Shown here piece after piece: positions 63,499 to 64,000 of a stretch of 64,000 bases of DNA. Both the position numbers and the translations under genes were made by a program. Source of the DNA: Orbaceae bacterium ESL0727 (GTDB lineage: Bacteria > Pseudomonadota > Gammaproteobacteria > Enterobacterales > Orbaceae); assembly GCA_029433345.1 (NCBI GenBank), contig JAQTHY010000001.1, positions 1,922,001-1,986,000 on the forward strand. Direction: 5' to 3'. Numbering within the stretch: the first letter of the stretch is position 1; every line of letters begins with the position of its first letter. A model generated the notes under the pieces. It did not search any database. It saw nothing but the letters and a program-made list of their open reading frames with translations, and had not been told where the DNA came from.

Positions 63499-63565
63499 AA
63501 ACTCAACCACTGCCACAGTTGAGTTTGTTGCGCGTGGGATTCGAGGTCTTGGCAGAGACTGCCCG
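63499..63565. ncRNA. Structured non-coding stretch in the late operon
   Basis: Between gp30 and the gpG-like gene lies a 9-bp hairpin AAACTCAAC / GTTGAGTTT (63499-63507 and 63518-63526). On the minus strand it is followed by a T-run. A second hairpin GGCAG-AGA-CTGCC (63551-63563) follows, inside a GC-rich segment. It could be a small phage RNA, a leftward terminator or a processing site. No coding frame. Confidence 0.35.
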
Positions 63566-63596
63566 CACATACAATGAGCATAGTATAGGTGAAAAA

Positions 63597-64000
63597 ATGA
63601 CAGGTGTCACGATTGAATTCAGTGCTAATGAGGTACTTAATAAACTACTCAGTCTTGAAGAGGTAATCAACAATCTATCCCCTATATTTGCACATATGGG
63701 TGAAGCATTACTTGATATGCATGATGCTCGGTTTGATGCCCAAGAGTCACCCGATGGGGTACCGTGGCAAGAACTATCACCATGGTATAGAGAATCAAAA
63801 CCAAAACAGAAAGATAAAATTTTAACGTTAGATGGAACATTGCGCAGTACACTTCATCCTCAAATTGAGGAAAATGCACTGCTATTTGGTACCAATGTGC
63901 CGTACGGTGCCATTCACCAGTTCGGAGGTATTATTAAACCCGTAACAGCTGGAGCGCTTAAAGTGGGTGGTCAACCTGTGAAGCAAGTGATTATTCCTGC
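63597..64000 (+). CDS. Phage virion morphogenesis protein (Mu gpG-like), 3' end beyond window
   Basis: The 134 codons available begin MTGVTIEFSANEVLNKLLSL and include RFDAQESPDGVPWQELSPWY, then ILTLDGTLRSTL and YGAIHQFGGII. These are the hallmarks of the gpG/PF05069 family that acts in head-tail joining or tail completion. It runs off the right edge. Confidence 0.88.
   Translation, partial: MTGVTIEFSANEVLNKLLSLEEVINNLSPIFAHMGEALLDMHDARFDAQESPDGVPWQELSPWYRESKPKQKDKILTLDGTLRSTLHPQIEENALLFGTNVPYGAIHQFGGIIKPVTAGALKVGGQPVKQVIIP

Larger units (their letters stand above)
45248..64000. mobile_element. BcepMu-type transposable (Mu-like) prophage, truncated by the window edge
   Basis: A continuous block of transposable-phage genes: Mor, gp16-like, DUF2786, Gam, MuB, MuA and a BcepMu-gp16-family protein leftward; repressor, lysis genes, gp27-gp30 and gpG-like rightward. 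Early and late regions are divergent, as in BcepMu rather than Mu. The left end is not proved. TGTTTTTCCC at 45248 is a candidate because Mu-family ends begin TG and it abuts hofM-like coding sequence, which would make CGAGC (45243-45247) the 5-bp target duplication. The right end is outside the window. Confidence 0.9.

Noticed and set aside
1-64000. CRISPR array or rRNA operon
   Set aside because: No regular repeat-spacer pattern and no rRNA-like sequence anywhere in the window.

Overview
The window is 64 kb of an AT-rich gammaproteobacterial chromosome. Gene content and order (yfbV beside ackA, modF-modE-modABC, dnaX-ybaB, hofNOPQ, rsmD-yhhL, tsaB beside yoaA, grxA, pagP) are enterobacteria-like, and protein similarity to E. 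coli is high but not at genus level. A low-GC relative such as Orbaceae (the Gilliamella/Frischella/Orbus group of insect-gut bacteria) fits best. That placement is inference; no 16S rRNA gene is in the window.

Positions 1-45,200 are core chromosome. In order they hold: acetate kinase with divergent yfbV-priC; an NAD(P)-binding oxidoreductase; cysK; the recombination and replication block ruvAB, ybaB, dnaX; nitrogen control (glnK-amtB behind a sigma-54 promoter); dgt; purEK; uvrB; the molybdate locus modF/modE/modABC with ModE operators; lpxH, ppiB, folD; pagP; grxA; tsaB and yoaA; a beta-glucoside uptake pair (PTS EIIBCA plus 6-phospho-beta-glucosidase) behind a possible attenuator; an MFS transporter converging on a PLP aminotransferase; tRNA-Gly(GCC); yhhL-rsmD; mrcA; an orphan ygfX; tusA; yigL; and the competence/pilus operon remnant hofNOPQ.

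About 45,248 to the right edge is a Mu-family transposable prophage of BcepMu type that appears to have inserted into the 3' end of hofM. Early genes read leftward: a Ner-like BcepMu-gp16-family protein, an HTH protein, a coiled-coil protein, MuA-type DDE transposase, MuB-type ATPase, Gam, small ORFs, DUF2786, gp16-like and Mor. The repressor and the late genes read rightward: holin candidate, SLT endolysin, nested Rz/Rz1, a C4 zinc-finger protein, DUF2730, gp26-like, gp27/gp28 terminase, gp29 portal, gp30 and the start of a gpG-like gene. The far end of the prophage lies outside the window.

The most interesting part is a cargo interval (53.9-56.1 kb) between the repressor and the lysis genes. 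It encodes two small lipoproteins and then an overlapping gene pair: a 334-residue soluble protein and a 153-residue protein with about four membrane segments. In position, order, size and topology, and in faint sequence pattern, the pair resembles RexA-RexB of phage lambda. I propose it as a divergent RexAB-like exclusion module with lipoproteins that may block superinfection. Other points to check are two single-base frameshifts in phage genes, a structured non-coding stretch in the late operon, a terminator whose 3' arm supplies the next gene's ribosome-binding site, a dnaX frameshift signal, a dispersed 32-bp intergenic repeat, and several 15-bp tandem repeats.
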